49,762 nucleotides of DNA, taken from positions 1-49,762 of the forward strand of contig JAKLFE010000036.1 in NCBI GenBank assembly GCA_022711355.1. The letters run 5' to 3'. Shown in pieces: positions 31,699-40,262 of the stretch. The position numbers and the translations under genes are program-made. The stretch's first letter is position 1. Each line of letters starts with the position of its first letter. The notes under the pieces were generated by a model. The model ran no database searches. It saw only the letters and a list, made by a program, of their open reading frames with translations, and was not told where the DNA came from. Origin of the DNA: Spirochaetota bacterium (GTDB lineage Bacteria > Spirochaetota > Spirochaetia > Treponematales > Rectinemataceae).

Positions 31699-34584
31699 AT
31701 GCAGCGAACGGGAATCGGCGGCCTCTACGACAGGGCGGTGAACGCGCTCAGCTTCTCCGGCGAGCTGTACAAGCTCCGCCGCGAGCTCAACCTCAGGATA
31801 GACCAGCGCGAGGCTATAACGGCCGCGCCCAAGTCCCACCCCCTCGGCGTGACGCGCTGGTTCAAGCGGCGGCGCATCTCCATCGCCGAGGCCTACCTCA
31901 TGGTGCTCCGGGACCTCGATTCCCGCCACTCCAAGGAGCGGCTGCGGGCCCTGAGGATGATGATCGACGCCTCCTTCCACGCGAAGACCCTCGACATGCC
32001 CCTCAACACCGCCCGGGTGCAGATGGCCCTCATCAAGGAGGCGGTGAAGCACCGCGACGACCGGCGGCTCCAGCTCGAGCTCCTCGCCGACTTCTCCGCC
32101 TCCTCCTACGGCCGGACCCAGGTCGTGCGGAGCCTCGCCGACCGGCTCAACATCGTCGAGCTGCCCGAGGGCGGCCGCAAGCTCAAGGAGCTCGACGCCG
32201 GCTGGGACCTCCACGTCCACGACACCGCCTCCTCGGGCCGCAAGAACCCGACCCAGCTCCTCATCGACGCCTTCATCAAGGGCCTGTCGAGGCTGACCAT
32301 AGCCTACTCGGGCCCCTCGACCGAGATGATGGAGGAGGCGATCGAGGCCGGCCGCATCGTCGGCGTCGCGGTCGAGGTCGCGATCGAGTTCTCGGTCAAC
32401 GTCTCGGGCGAGCGCTTCCACTTCCACGCCCTCCTCCCGCGCTTCGAGCGGGGGGAGGAGCTGCGGGCCTACCTCAAGAAGGAGCGCAAGGCCCTCGCCC
32501 CCCTCTTCGAGGCCCTCGAGGCGAACCAGGAGAGCCGGGTCGAGGCGATCCGCGGCCTCCTCGGCGAGTTCAACCGCGAGGTCCTGCCCCGGCTCAACGA
32601 GGGCTTCCCCGACGAGGAGCAGTACCGGCTGCCCAAGCTCAAGCTGCGCGACTTCGCCGCCTTCGTGCCCCTGGCGAGCGCGAGCCGCTACCACCTGGGC
32701 GAGTTCCTCTGGTCCTACTACCGCCCCGTCATGTTCAACCGCGTGATCTACCTCAAGGCCCTGCGGGGCAAGGCCAGGAGCGACCTGCGGCACAAGCGCA
32801 TCGCCGAGTGGGACTACGGCATCGTCGACGGCCGCTACCGCCGCCTCCGCGAGGAGTACCGCTCCATGAACCCCGAGTCCCTCAGGCGGCGCTGGTTCGC
32901 GGCGCCGGGCGCCGGGGAGTACGCCTCCGCCCTCGACGACCTCGGAGAGCTGCGCCGCCTCCTGGACAAGGCCGGCTGCGCCTTGAAGCTCGTGTCCCCC
33001 CTCGAGCGCGGCCTCGCCGCCGCCGCCCGCCTCCTGGAGTCCTCGCGCGGGCTCATCGACTGCGTCGAGGTCTACAACGTCCAGGACTCGGTCAAGCACG
33101 ACGTCTCCGAGACGCTCCGGCTCTGCGAGCTCGTGAATTCGCTCAACGCGCGGAGCGAAGCCGACGGGACGCCGCCCTACGTCCCCGTCTGCGGATCGGA
33201 CGCCACCGGCCGCAGCCCCGACATCCCGGGCATGGGCTTCATCTACGAGGACCGGGTCGCCGGCCGCTACCGGAGGCGCTACGTCAAGCGGCACATCGCC
33301 CTGCCCGACGCCGCGGCCCGGCTGGTGGCCGGCGGGGGCAAGGCCGTCGACCTCTCCTCGAAGCAGGCCGCGCGGCGGATCCTCTGCATGGGCAAGGTCT
33401 CCGAGGGGATAGGGAACCGCCTGGGCGACGGCGAGGATCCGGGCTCCCAGGTCGTGCCCCCCGGCCGGGCCGTCCGCTACCTGAACCACGGCCTGGTGAA
33501 CCTCGTATACGCGGCCGTCGGCTTCGCCGTGGCCTACCGCTTCATCGGCCCGGCATACGCCTGCCTCTGGCTCGGCATCACCGGCTTCCGCAACACGATA
33601 GCCGATATCATCGCCTATCGCGGGGCCCGGCTCAAGCAATGGACCATCGGCTCGGTCAACTTCGACAACGTCGCCCAGTCCCTGTTCTGGACCGGCTTCT
33701 CGGTCCCCATCCTGGGCTTCGTGAAGGCCCGCTTCGACGCGCTCTGGCCCTTCGCCGCCGACGGCCTCGCCTTCAACGCGGCCAAGTTCTTCTTCATCTC
33801 CTTCGCCAACGGCCTCTACCTCGCCGCGCACAACAAGCTGCGCGGCTTCGACCGCAAGGTCATCCGGGCGAACATCTTCCGGAGCGTGATCGCCTGGCCC
33901 TTCGCCGCGGCCTTCGCCCCCCTGGGCAACCTCGCGGGCATCCCGAGCATCGTGCAGACCAAGATCTGGTCCGACGTGATAGCCGGCTTCATCGAGGGCG
34001 GCAACAAGTACCTCAAGGTAGTCAGGCTGCGGCGCCGCGACGTCGAGGAGATCGTGCCGCGGGCCCTCGAGGGCAAGAAGGAGGAGCGCTGCATCGCCGC
34101 CCTCGACCTGCTGTTCCTCTTCCGCGAGGAGCCGCGCTCGCGCAACTCCCTGCGCGCCTCGGCCGCGGCCCTGAGCGCGGCGATGCGCGACGAGTCCCTC
34201 GACCGCCGCCTCGTGGACTACATCGTCACCCGCCACTCGGGCGAGGTCGCGGTCGACCTCGCGAGCCTGGTCGCGGATACCCTGCCGGAGTTCCGCGACT
34301 GGCTCGAGGCCGCGGCGGCGCACGGCGGCCGCCTCGGCGCCGGCCGGACCTCCCCCCGAGGCGCGGCTCAGGGAGCCCGGTACTCGACCCAGCGCACCTT
34401 GCCCGCGCGGATCGCGTCGCGGAGGCTCCGCTCGACCTTGCTCAAGGAGGCGGAGCCCGACTTGACCTCGACGAAGGCCACCTCCTCGACGATCCCCGAA
34501 GAGGCGCCGACGAAGGCCACGAAGTCCACGGGCTTCCCGACGAAGCGCAGCTCGGTCGGATCGAAGGGGAAGCCCGGCAAGTAG
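31699..34584 (+). CDS. Large membrane protein with a PHP-type phosphoesterase domain
   Basis: This 961-residue protein has no name I can give. Residues about 1-160 are basic and helical. From residue 170 PHP landmarks appear: DLHVHD (D170, H172, H174), LLIDAFIKGLSRLTIAYSG, VAVEVAIEFSVNVSGERFHFHALLP (Glu and His pair) and much later CVEVYNVQDSVKHD and VPVCGSDATGRS (D501), where PHP enzymes have Ser-Asp-x-His. Four or five hydrophobic segments (about residues 600-760: GLVNLVYAAVGFAVAYRFIG, SLFWTGFSVPILGFV, FFFISFANGLYLAAH, VIAWPFAAAFAPLG) anchor it in the membrane. It may hydrolyse a phosphate ester at the membrane. GGAAGGAAG precedes the ATG. The last 70 or so residues are read from the antisense of the neighbouring nuclease-like gene and look non-native, so the original stop may have been near 34,350. 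Confidence 0.75.
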   Translation: MQRTGIGGLYDRAVNALSFSGELYKLRRELNLRIDQREAITAAPKSHPLGVTRWFKRRRISIAEAYLMVLRDLDSRHSKERLRALRMMIDASFHAKTLDMPLNTARVQMALIKEAVKHRDDRRLQLELLADFSASSYGRTQVVRSLADRLNIVELPEGGRKLKELDAGWDLHVHDTASSGRKNPTQLLIDAFIKGLSRLTIAYSGPSTEMMEEAIEAGRIVGVAVEVAIEFSVNVSGERFHFHALLPRFERGEELRAYLKKERKALAPLFEALEANQESRVEAIRGLLGEFNREVLPRLNEGFPDEEQYRLPKLKLRDFAAFVPLASASRYHLGEFLWSYYRPVMFNRVIYLKALRGKARSDLRHKRIAEWDYGIVDGRYRRLREEYRSMNPESLRRRWFAAPGAGEYASALDDLGELRRLLDKAGCALKLVSPLERGLAAAARLLESSRGLIDCVEVYNVQDSVKHDVSETLRLCELVNSLNARSEADGTPPYVPVCGSDATGRSPDIPGMGFIYEDRVAGRYRRRYVKRHIALPDAAARLVAGGGKAVDLSSKQAARRILCMGKVSEGIGNRLGDGEDPGSQVVPPGRAVRYLNHGLVNLVYAAVGFAVAYRFIGPAYACLWLGITGFRNTIADIIAYRGARLKQWTIGSVNFDNVAQSLFWTGFSVPILGFVKARFDALWPFAADGLAFNAAKFFFISFANGLYLAAHNKLRGFDRKVIRANIFRSVIAWPFAAAFAPLGNLAGIPSIVQTKIWSDVIAGFIEGGNKYLKVVRLRRRDVEEIVPRALEGKKEERCIAALDLLFLFREEPRSRNSLRASAAALSAAMRDESLDRRLVDYIVTRHSGEVAVDLASLVADTLPEFRDWLEAAAAHGGRLGAGRTSPRGAAQGARYSTQRTLPARIASRRLRSTLLKEAEPDLTSTKATSSTIPEEAPTKATKSTGFPTKRSSVGSKGKPGK

Positions 34585-34820
34585 GGCGCGACCTGCTCCG
34601 AGAGCTGGCCGCCCAGCACGGCCCGCGACCGGCGCACCGCGTCCTCGCGCTCGGCCTCGATCCGCCCCGGGAGCCCCGTCTCGGCCTCGAGCCGCCCCGA
34701 TCGGCGCCCGAGGCGCAGCCCCAGCCAGAGGCCGAGGGCGAAGAGGAAGGCCAGAAGGATCGCCGCGAGGACGAGGAGGTAGGCCGACTGCCCCTCGGCC
34801 AGGTATATCGTCGTTGGCAT
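34368..34820 (-). CDS. Membrane-anchored Holliday-junction-resolvase-like endonuclease family protein
   Basis: The 150-residue protein has an N-terminal membrane helix (about residues 11-34, AYLLVLAAILLAFLFALGLWLGL) and a C-terminal nuclease-type domain resembling the Holliday-junction-resolvase-related family. GGQLSEQVAPYLPGFPFDPTELRFVGKPVDFVAF supplies the Asp, and EEVAFVEVKSGSASLSKVERSLRDAI supplies the Glu-x-Lys of a PD-(D/E)xK core. It may cut DNA at the membrane, although family function is not established. The ATG at 34820 was chosen because a promoter ends just before it; a longer frame to 34934 would run through a repeat copy and is unlikely. Its 3' end overlaps the convergent PHP-like gene by 217 bases. 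Confidence 0.8.
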   Translation of the reverse strand: MPTTIYLAEGQSAYLLVLAAILLAFLFALGLWLGLRLGRRSGRLEAETGLPGRIEAEREDAVRRSRAVLGGQLSEQVAPYLPGFPFDPTELRFVGKPVDFVAFVGASSGIVEEVAFVEVKSGSASLSKVERSLRDAIRAGKVRWVEYRAP

Positions 34821-34829
34821 GAGGCTTAC

Positions 34830-34858
34830 AGTGTAGCCTTGGCGCGCCTCCCCCTCAA
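34830..34858 (-). promoter_or_regulatory. Promoter of the resolvase-like gene
   Basis: On the minus strand TTGAGG (34853-34858), a 17-base spacer and TACACT (34830-34835) form a promoter whose predicted start is about three bases before the ATG at 34820, giving a near-leaderless mRNA. A repeat copy (34867-34878) lies just upstream of the -35 box. Confidence 0.55.
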
Positions 34859-34898
34859 CCGCCCCCAGCTCTGTCCCCAGCCCCCGCCGCCCGGAGAA

Positions 34899-34928
34899 TC
34901 GACCCTCGGTCCCCATCCGTCGTATACT
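34899..34928 (+). promoter_or_regulatory. Putative promoter of the YgiQ-type gene
   Basis: TATACT (34923-34928) with a TCGACC box 18 bases upstream. It ends eight bases before the ATG at 34937, so the transcript should start at or within a few bases of the start codon. Confidence 0.45.
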
Positions 34929-34936
34929 CCTCACCG

Positions 34937-36952
34937 ATGCCCTTCCTGCCCGCCCTCCCCGCCGATCTCGCCGCCCGCGGCCTCGAGCCCGGCGAGCTCG
35001 ACTTCGTCCTCGTCACCGGCGACGCCTACGTCGACCACCCGAGCTTCGGCGCCGCCCTGATCGGCCGCCTCCTCGAGGCCGAAGGCTACGCGGTAGGCAT
35101 CCTCGCCCGGCCCGACCCCGACGACGCGGAAGCCTTCCGCCTACTCGGCCGGCCCCGCCTGGCCTTCCTCGTCACCGCGGGCGCCCTCGACTCGATGGTC
35201 TCCTCCTACACGGCCAACCGCCGGCCCCGATCGGAAGACGACTACGCGCCCGGAGGGAATCCGCGGCTCTGCCTTCGAGCAGATGGGAGCCTGGGTCCAG
35301 GCCGGGGGGACAGAGCTCAAGCTGACCGGAGCGGACCCAGCGGGCACGGGGACAGAGCTCGGGTCGGCGGTAACGGCGAGCTCCGGGCCAGAGCTAATGC
35401 CCGGCCCGACCGCGCGGCCATCGCCTACTCCACGCGCTGCCGCGAAGCGTATAAAGGCGTCCCTGTAGTCATCGGCGGCCTCGAAGCCTCGCTCCGCAGG
35501 CTCTCGCACTACGACTACTGGTCCAACACCGTGCGGCGATCCATACTCCTCGATTCCAAGGCCGACCTCCTGGTCTACGGCATGGGAGAAACCCAGATAC
35601 TCGAGGCCGCGGGCCGCCTTGCGGCGTGGCGCGCGCTTGGCCCCGGAGCCGCTCCCGTCTCCGACTCCCTGCGCGGGATCCGCGGCACGGCCTGGCGCAG
35701 CTCTTCCCGGCCCGAGCTCGCCGAAGACGGCCTCATCGAGCTGCCTCCTTATGAAGTAGTCCGCGGGGAGGATCCATCGTCTACGGCAGCTTATGCAGCC
35801 TCGGTACGGGAGCAATACCGCAACGCCGACGCCCGTTCGGGGCGGCTCCTTCTGGAGGGGTGCGAAGGTAGGTGGGTTGTCCAGGAACCGCCCGCGCCGC
35901 TCCTCGGGGGGACAGAGCTCGATCGTCTCTACGAACTGCCCTACGAACGGGCTTGGCATCCGATGTACGAACAGGCGGGTGGGGTGCCTGCGCTGGCGGA
36001 AGTCGAATTCTCCCTCGCCTCGAGCCGAGGTTGCTTCGGCGCCTGCGCTTTCTGCTCCCTCGCGATGCACCAAGGCCGGGTCGTGACCTCCCGGAGCAGA
36101 GAATCTCTCATTAGGGAGGCGCGCGCGCTCGCAGCCTCGCCCCGCTTCAAAGGCTATATCCACGACGTCGGAGGGCCCACGGCCAATTTTCGCGCCCCTC
36201 CCTGCCGAAAGTCAGAGCGCTCGGGGGCCTGCCCCGATCGTCGTTGTCTGGCCCCCGAGCACTGTCCCCGCCTCGAGGTGGATCACCGCGACTACCTCAC
36301 GCTCCTCCGGGAGCTTCGCTCCCTACCTGGAATCAAGAAGGTTTTCGTCCGCTCTGGAATCCGCTTCGACTACCTTATGCTCGATCCTGACGAGTCCTTC
36401 TTCCGTGAGCTCGTGGAGCACCACGTCTCCGGCCAGCTCAAGGTCGCCCCCGAGCACGTAGCCGAGAAGGTCCTCGCCCTCATGGGCAAGCCGCGCCGCG
36501 CCGCCTACGAGGCCTTCTCACGGCGCTACGCCGAGTTGAACCGCGAGCTGGGCTTCAAGCAATACCTCGTGCCCTACTTCATCTCGGCTCATCCCGGCTC
36601 GGGCCTCGCGGAGGCTGTGGAGCTCGCGGAGTACCTGCGCGACTCGGGCTTCGTCCCCGACCAGGTCCAGGACTTCTACCCCACGCCCGGGACCTTAGCC
36701 ACGGCCATGTACTGGACGGGCCTCGATCCGCTGACCGGACAGGCGGTCTACATCGCCAGGGGCGAACGAGAGCGTTCGATGCAGCGCGCCCTCCTGCAGT
36801 ATAAAAAACCGGGCAACCACGAGCTCGTCCGCCAGGCCCTCGAACTAGCCGGCCGAGGGGACCTCATCGGCGAGGGGCCGCGCTGCCTCGTTCCCCGCGG
36901 GGCGGCGGGCGGCCGCTCGGGGAAACATGCACGGCGAAGAGGCCATCAATAA
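34937..36952 (+). CDS. ygiQ: YgiQ-family radical SAM protein
   Basis: The 671-residue protein is a full YgiQ-type radical SAM protein. It has an N-terminal cobalamin-binding-like region (LDFVLVTGDAYVDHPSFGAALIGRLLEAEGYAVGILARPD), the family block SSYTANRRPRSEDDYAPGG, VVIGGLEASLRRLSHYDYW, the [4Fe-4S] motif RGCFGACAFCS and the C-terminal YFISAHPGSGLAEAVELAEYL and QDFYPTPGTLATAMYWTG. The reaction is unknown for the family. Between SEDDYAPGGN and RPDRAAIAY, where relatives have only a few residues, there are about 46 extra residues encoded by 35261-35398 that carry repeat copies; the frame is kept. Another copy at 35908 encodes GTEL within a normally conserved stretch. Confidence 0.92.
   Translation: MPFLPALPADLAARGLEPGELDFVLVTGDAYVDHPSFGAALIGRLLEAEGYAVGILARPDPDDAEAFRLLGRPRLAFLVTAGALDSMVSSYTANRRPRSEDDYAPGGNPRLCLRADGSLGPGRGDRAQADRSGPSGHGDRARVGGNGELRARANARPDRAAIAYSTRCREAYKGVPVVIGGLEASLRRLSHYDYWSNTVRRSILLDSKADLLVYGMGETQILEAAGRLAAWRALGPGAAPVSDSLRGIRGTAWRSSSRPELAEDGLIELPPYEVVRGEDPSSTAAYAASVREQYRNADARSGRLLLEGCEGRWVVQEPPAPLLGGTELDRLYELPYERAWHPMYEQAGGVPALAEVEFSLASSRGCFGACAFCSLAMHQGRVVTSRSRESLIREARALAASPRFKGYIHDVGGPTANFRAPPCRKSERSGACPDRRCLAPEHCPRLEVDHRDYLTLLRELRSLPGIKKVFVRSGIRFDYLMLDPDESFFRELVEHHVSGQLKVAPEHVAEKVLALMGKPRRAAYEAFSRRYAELNRELGFKQYLVPYFISAHPGSGLAEAVELAEYLRDSGFVPDQVQDFYPTPGTLATAMYWTGLDPLTGQAVYIARGERERSMQRALLQYKKPGNHELVRQALELAGRGDLIGEGPRCLVPRGAAGGRSGKHARRRGHQ
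35261..35398 (+). repeat. In-frame, repeat-bearing insertion inside the YgiQ-type gene
   Basis: This 138-base (46-codon) stretch has no counterpart in the usual YgiQ layout and encodes low-complexity Gly/Arg/Ala/Asp-rich sequence. It holds two perfect GGGGACAGAGCT copies (35306 and 35348), a decayed GGGCCAGAGCT (35385-35395), and inverted arms CTGGGTCC (35291-35298) and GGACCCAG (35333-35340) that enclose the first copy. Boundaries are estimated from the family pattern and may be off by a few codons. Confidence 0.65.
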
Positions 36953-37080
36953 AATCGCGAGGCACTAGAGCTCTGTCCCCGCAGGAAAACAGGCTACGAA
37001 GCAAGGCCCCGTGCGTGGCCGCGGTGCATAGCCAGATGCAACGCGTTGCGCAGGGACGCCGCTGAAGCTATCCTAAGGCT

Positions 37081-37956
37081 ATGGCGAAGGATTACCCAGG
37101 GAAGACCATATGGATCACGGGGGCCTCGTCGGGCATCGGCGAGGCCATGGCCCTCGAAGCGACTCGGCGGGGTGCCCGGCTCATCCTGACCTCCCGCCGA
37201 CGAGAGGCCCTCGAAGCCGTCGCGGAGGGCTGCGCCCACGAGGCTGAGCGTTCCAGCTCGGGAGCCCCGCCCGCGACGGTCCTCCCGGCCGACCTCGCCT
37301 CCCCCGAGGCCCGCGCCGCGGCCTGCGACGCCCTCCGTCGCCAGGGCCCAGTCGATATTGCAATCCTCAATGCAGGCATCTCCCAGCGGGCTACCTTCCT
37401 CGAGACTCCCCCCGAGTCCTTTTCCGCCGTTATGGCGCTGGACTTCGACGCTCCGGTAGACCTCGTCCGGCGCCTCCTGCCCGGTATGATCGAGCGGGGC
37501 TCGGGCAGCCTCGTGGCGATCTCGAGCATGGCAGGCCTAGCCGGCGCCCCTCTCCGCCCGGCCTATTCGGCGGCCAAGCACGCCCTAGCCGGATTCTTCC
37601 AGAGCCTCCGCTCGGAGCTCGTCGGCACGGGGATCAGGATCGTCGTAGCGTATCCGGGATACGTTCGCACCGGGATAGCCAGATCAGCCCTCGGGCCGGG
37701 CGGCAAGCCCATGGGCGTCGAAGATCCACACATCTCGGGCGGCGGCGATCCCGCAGCCGCCGCTCGCCGCATCCTCGACGCGGTAATCCGTGGACCTCTC
37801 GAGCTCAAGCTGGCCTTTGGGATCAAGATGCGTTTCGGCCTATTCCTTTCACGTCGCCTGCCCGGGCTATGGGCGAACATGTCGGCCCGGCATGCGGGGA
37901 TCGTCCCCCGGGGACAGAGCTCGAGGCCGGCGATCGCCGACAAAAGGAGGGCCTAG
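37081..37956 (+). CDS. Short-chain dehydrogenase/reductase
   Basis: The 291-residue protein is a classical SDR. It has a cofactor loop TGASSGIG at the N-terminus, an NAG motif in AILNAGISQ, and the catalytic Ser (SMAGLAG), Tyr and Lys in AYSAAKHAL, then YPGYVRTGIAR. It reduces or oxidises a small carbonyl or hydroxyl compound with NAD(P). A TATCCT box six bases before the ATG may be its promoter, and AAGG is the only ribosome-binding-like sequence. Near the C-terminus a repeat copy (37910) encodes GQSS in the tail HAGIVPRGQSSRPAIADKRRA. The DUF819 gene begins one base after the stop, so they may be co-transcribed. The 128 bases before the gene contain repeat copy 36969 and nothing else recognisable. 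Confidence 0.9.
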   Translation: MAKDYPGKTIWITGASSGIGEAMALEATRRGARLILTSRRREALEAVAEGCAHEAERSSSGAPPATVLPADLASPEARAAACDALRRQGPVDIAILNAGISQRATFLETPPESFSAVMALDFDAPVDLVRRLLPGMIERGSGSLVAISSMAGLAGAPLRPAYSAAKHALAGFFQSLRSELVGTGIRIVVAYPGYVRTGIARSALGPGGKPMGVEDPHISGGGDPAAAARRILDAVIRGPLELKLAFGIKMRFGLFLSRRLPGLWANMSARHAGIVPRGQSSRPAIADKRRA

Positions 37957-37957
37957 C

Positions 37958-39130
37958 ATGGCCGAACTCGCGGTCGCGGCCTTCTGCTTCTCCTTCCCCG
38001 CCATCGCCCTCCTTTTAAAGGAGAAGGTGAGCTATTTCTCGAAATGGAGCCCACTCATCGCGTGCTATACTGTCGGGCTCGTCCTCGGCAACCTCGGCAT
38101 CCTCCCGAAAAACGCGCCGATCCTCCTCGATGGGATATCCACAGGGGCGGTCGCCCTATCCATCCCCCTCCTGCTATTCAGCGTAGATATTCGCCGCTGG
38201 CGCGAGCTCGCGGGCACGACGCTCCGCGCCTTCGGCCTGGCAGTAATCGCCGTCATGACGGTCTCGGCCGCCGCTCATCTTCTATTTAAGAGCTCTGTCC
38301 CCGATTCCTGGAGCGTCGCGGGGATTCTCGTCGGGGTCTACACGGGAGGCACTCCCAACATGGCCGCGATCAAGACTGCCCTCGGCGCCGATATGAACTC
38401 CTATCTTGCCGTCCATACCTCGGACATGATCCTCTCCGCGGTATATTTCCTTTTCGTGCTCACCGCAGCCAAGCGCTTCTTCTCCCTCTTCATGCCGGCC
38501 TACAACGCTCGTCGCCACGAGGGAGGCGAGGTCGTCGGGAGCAGCCAAGACAGTTCCGATGAGGAGCCCTCCGCTCCGCCCTTTACGGCCCTGTTCGCGA
38601 AGGGTATCCGCGCTCCCCTGGCCGCCGCCCTTGGCCTCGATCTCGCGGTCGTCGCGGTAGGCCTTGGCGCTTCCCTCCTCGTTCCCGCCGAGTGGCAAAC
38701 CATGACCGCCATCCTCGGCATCACGACGTTCGCCCTCGCCGCCTCGCTCTCGCCCCGTCTTCGCACGGCGAAAGGGACATTCCAGGCGGGAGAGTATATC
38801 CTGTACGTATTCTGCCTCGCCGTCGGCGCGATGGGCGATATATCAAAGCTTATCGGCGCGGCCCCTCACTATTTCGCCTATGTCGCAGTCGTCCTCTTCG
38901 GAAGCTTCACCCTCCACGCCGCCCTCTGCGCCATTTGCAAGGTAGACGTCGATACCTTCCTCGTGGTCTCAACCGCGACTATCAACTCGCCGCCATTCGT
39001 GGGCCTCACCTGCGTAGCGATCGGCAACCGCCGCCTACTCGTACCAGGCATCACCGCAGGCATCATGGGCTACGCTCTCGGCAATTACCTCGGAATTGGG
39101 CTCGCCCAGCTCCTCAGGTCTCTCGGGTAA
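37958..39130 (+). CDS. DUF819 family membrane protein
   Basis: The 390-residue protein has about ten hydrophobic helices and matches the DUF819 integral membrane family: FPAIALLLKEKVSYFSKWSPLIACYTVGLVLGNLGIL at the start, VGVYTGGTPNMAAIKTALGAD in the middle, and the family-typical end TATINSPPFVGLTCVAIGNRRLLVPGITAGIMGYALGNYLGIGLA. It is likely a transporter or symporter of unknown substrate. A strong AAAAGGAGG lies seven bases before the ATG. A repeat copy (38291) encodes SSVP in a loop at about residue 113. It follows the SDR by one base. The 268 bases after the stop hold no gene, only a decayed repeat at 39192, a perfect copy at 39326 and an AGAGAGCTCGAGAGAGCTT motif. Confidence 0.85.
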   Translation: MAELAVAAFCFSFPAIALLLKEKVSYFSKWSPLIACYTVGLVLGNLGILPKNAPILLDGISTGAVALSIPLLLFSVDIRRWRELAGTTLRAFGLAVIAVMTVSAAAHLLFKSSVPDSWSVAGILVGVYTGGTPNMAAIKTALGADMNSYLAVHTSDMILSAVYFLFVLTAAKRFFSLFMPAYNARRHEGGEVVGSSQDSSDEEPSAPPFTALFAKGIRAPLAAALGLDLAVVAVGLGASLLVPAEWQTMTAILGITTFALAASLSPRLRTAKGTFQAGEYILYVFCLAVGAMGDISKLIGAAPHYFAYVAVVLFGSFTLHAALCAICKVDVDTFLVVSTATINSPPFVGLTCVAIGNRRLLVPGITAGIMGYALGNYLGIGLAQLLRSLG

Positions 39131-39398
39131 GGGATGAGTCGACTGCATCCCTGACCACGGTCGTTAAGGACATTCCTAGGACGGACATTACAGAGACAGA
39201 GCTCGTAGACCAGCGCCTGCGAATCAAAGACCCGAAAGGGACACCGAAAGCCCTGGGAAAAAGCTTGAGAGAGCTCGAGAGAGCTTGAGCAAGACCCGGG
39301 AAAGCTTACGCACGAGCCATTGGATGGGGACAGAGCTCAACTTGCTCGATTCAGCGCCCGGTTCAATCGCTTGGGGAGCACGCGGGCGTATACGGAGC

Positions 39399-40028
39399 AT
39401 GAGAAAACCCCGCGAACTCCGTGAGGGCGCTCGGTACCATGTGACGGCGCGAGCCAATCGCAGAGAGATGATCTTTGCTCCGAGCGCGATGAAAGAACAT
39501 TTTCTCGAGGTCGTGCGGCGAGCGAAGGCGAAGTACGATTTTAGGATGGAAAATTTCTGTATAATGGGCAATCATTTCCATTTCATTATCCAACCCGGCA
39601 AAGGGGAGAGCCTCTCAGCTATCATGCAATGGATCCTCAGCGTGTTCGCGATGACCTATAATAGGATTCAAGGAGTCACCGGGCACGTTTGGGGAAGCCG
39701 ATTCTTCTCCAGGATCATCGGCAGCCTTAGACTATTCATAGAGGTATATGACTACATAGACAACAATCCTATCAGAGCTCATCAAGTCGAAGACCCTGGG
39801 GAGTGGCGTTGGAGCGGGCTTTGGCAGGACCGAACAGGATACCGGGGAATAATAGAAGCTCCTTTACCATGGCTTCGGCCATTCATACCCGAGCACGAGC
39901 AGCTTCTACTACCGCAAGTCACAGGAAGGGCGCTGGTACAGCAGATCCACTACCGCGTAAAGGCTCCGTGCCTCTCGGGTGGTATATCGAAGTCATTCTT
40001 GTCCGATCCAAGGGCGAACGAGCCCTGA
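39399..40028 (+). CDS. REP-associated tyrosine transposase (Y1/HUH, IS200-like, RAYT)
   Basis: The 209-residue protein belongs to the Y1 transposase family of REP-associated enzymes. It begins RKPRELREGARYHVTARANRREMIF, typical of the group. The HUH metal motif is H59-F-H61 (MGNHFHFIIQP). Other landmarks are GESLSAIMQWILSVFAMTYNRIQGVTGHVWGSRFFSRII and VYDYIDNNPIRAH, where the family's catalytic tyrosine lies (Y117 or Y119). Such enzymes nick single-stranded DNA at short palindromic repeats. The ATG at 39399 matches the family start; a longer in-frame start at 39285 would include a repeat copy read as MGTELN. The gene is AT-richer than its neighbours, a sign of recent arrival, and no terminal repeats of a full insertion sequence are seen. 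Confidence 0.9.
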   Translation: MRKPRELREGARYHVTARANRREMIFAPSAMKEHFLEVVRRAKAKYDFRMENFCIMGNHFHFIIQPGKGESLSAIMQWILSVFAMTYNRIQGVTGHVWGSRFFSRIIGSLRLFIEVYDYIDNNPIRAHQVEDPGEWRWSGLWQDRTGYRGIIEAPLPWLRPFIPEHEQLLLPQVTGRALVQQIHYRVKAPCLSGGISKSFLSDPRANEP

Positions 40029-40046
40029 ATCAGGGAGAAATGTCTC

Positions 40047-40202
40047 TCAACCCTCTCCAGCGGAACAGGGTTCGTCTGAATCCTCCAGCCGAGCCATCTC
40101 CATATCGAAGGCCTTGCCGCATGGTTGCTTAATCGCCGGCGCATCACCACCACGCTGCGCCTGAGGATCCTGCAGCTCTTGCGCTTCTTTTATTCTGTCC
40201 AT
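40047..40202 (-). CDS. Possible small protein next to the transposase, unknown function
   Basis: A 51-codon frame starts at ATG 40202 with a good GGGAGG ribosome binding site seven bases upstream. It encodes a charged, mostly soluble peptide (MDRIKEAQELQDPQAQRGGD ... EMARLEDSDEPCSAGEG). It matches no family I know and could be chance. The rest of 40,203-40,413 holds an AT-rich palindrome (40263) and the aminotransferase terminator. Confidence 0.3.
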   Translation of the reverse strand: MDRIKEAQELQDPQAQRGGDAPAIKQPCGKAFDMEMARLEDSDEPCSAGEG

Positions 40203-40262
40203 TCCCTACCTCCCGAGACCTCATTCCCATCCGAGCCTCGAATCGGCCAGGCCAAACACTAC

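Noticed and set aside
31636..34323. An 895-codon open frame on the minus strand
   Set aside because: It is the antisense of the PHP-like membrane protein gene. Its product is rich in Glu, Asp, Gly and His with no domain, typical of a high-GC shadow frame.
34821..34934. A longer start for the resolvase-like gene
   Set aside because: It would translate through the promoter boxes and a repeat copy; the family start and membrane helix fit ATG 34820.
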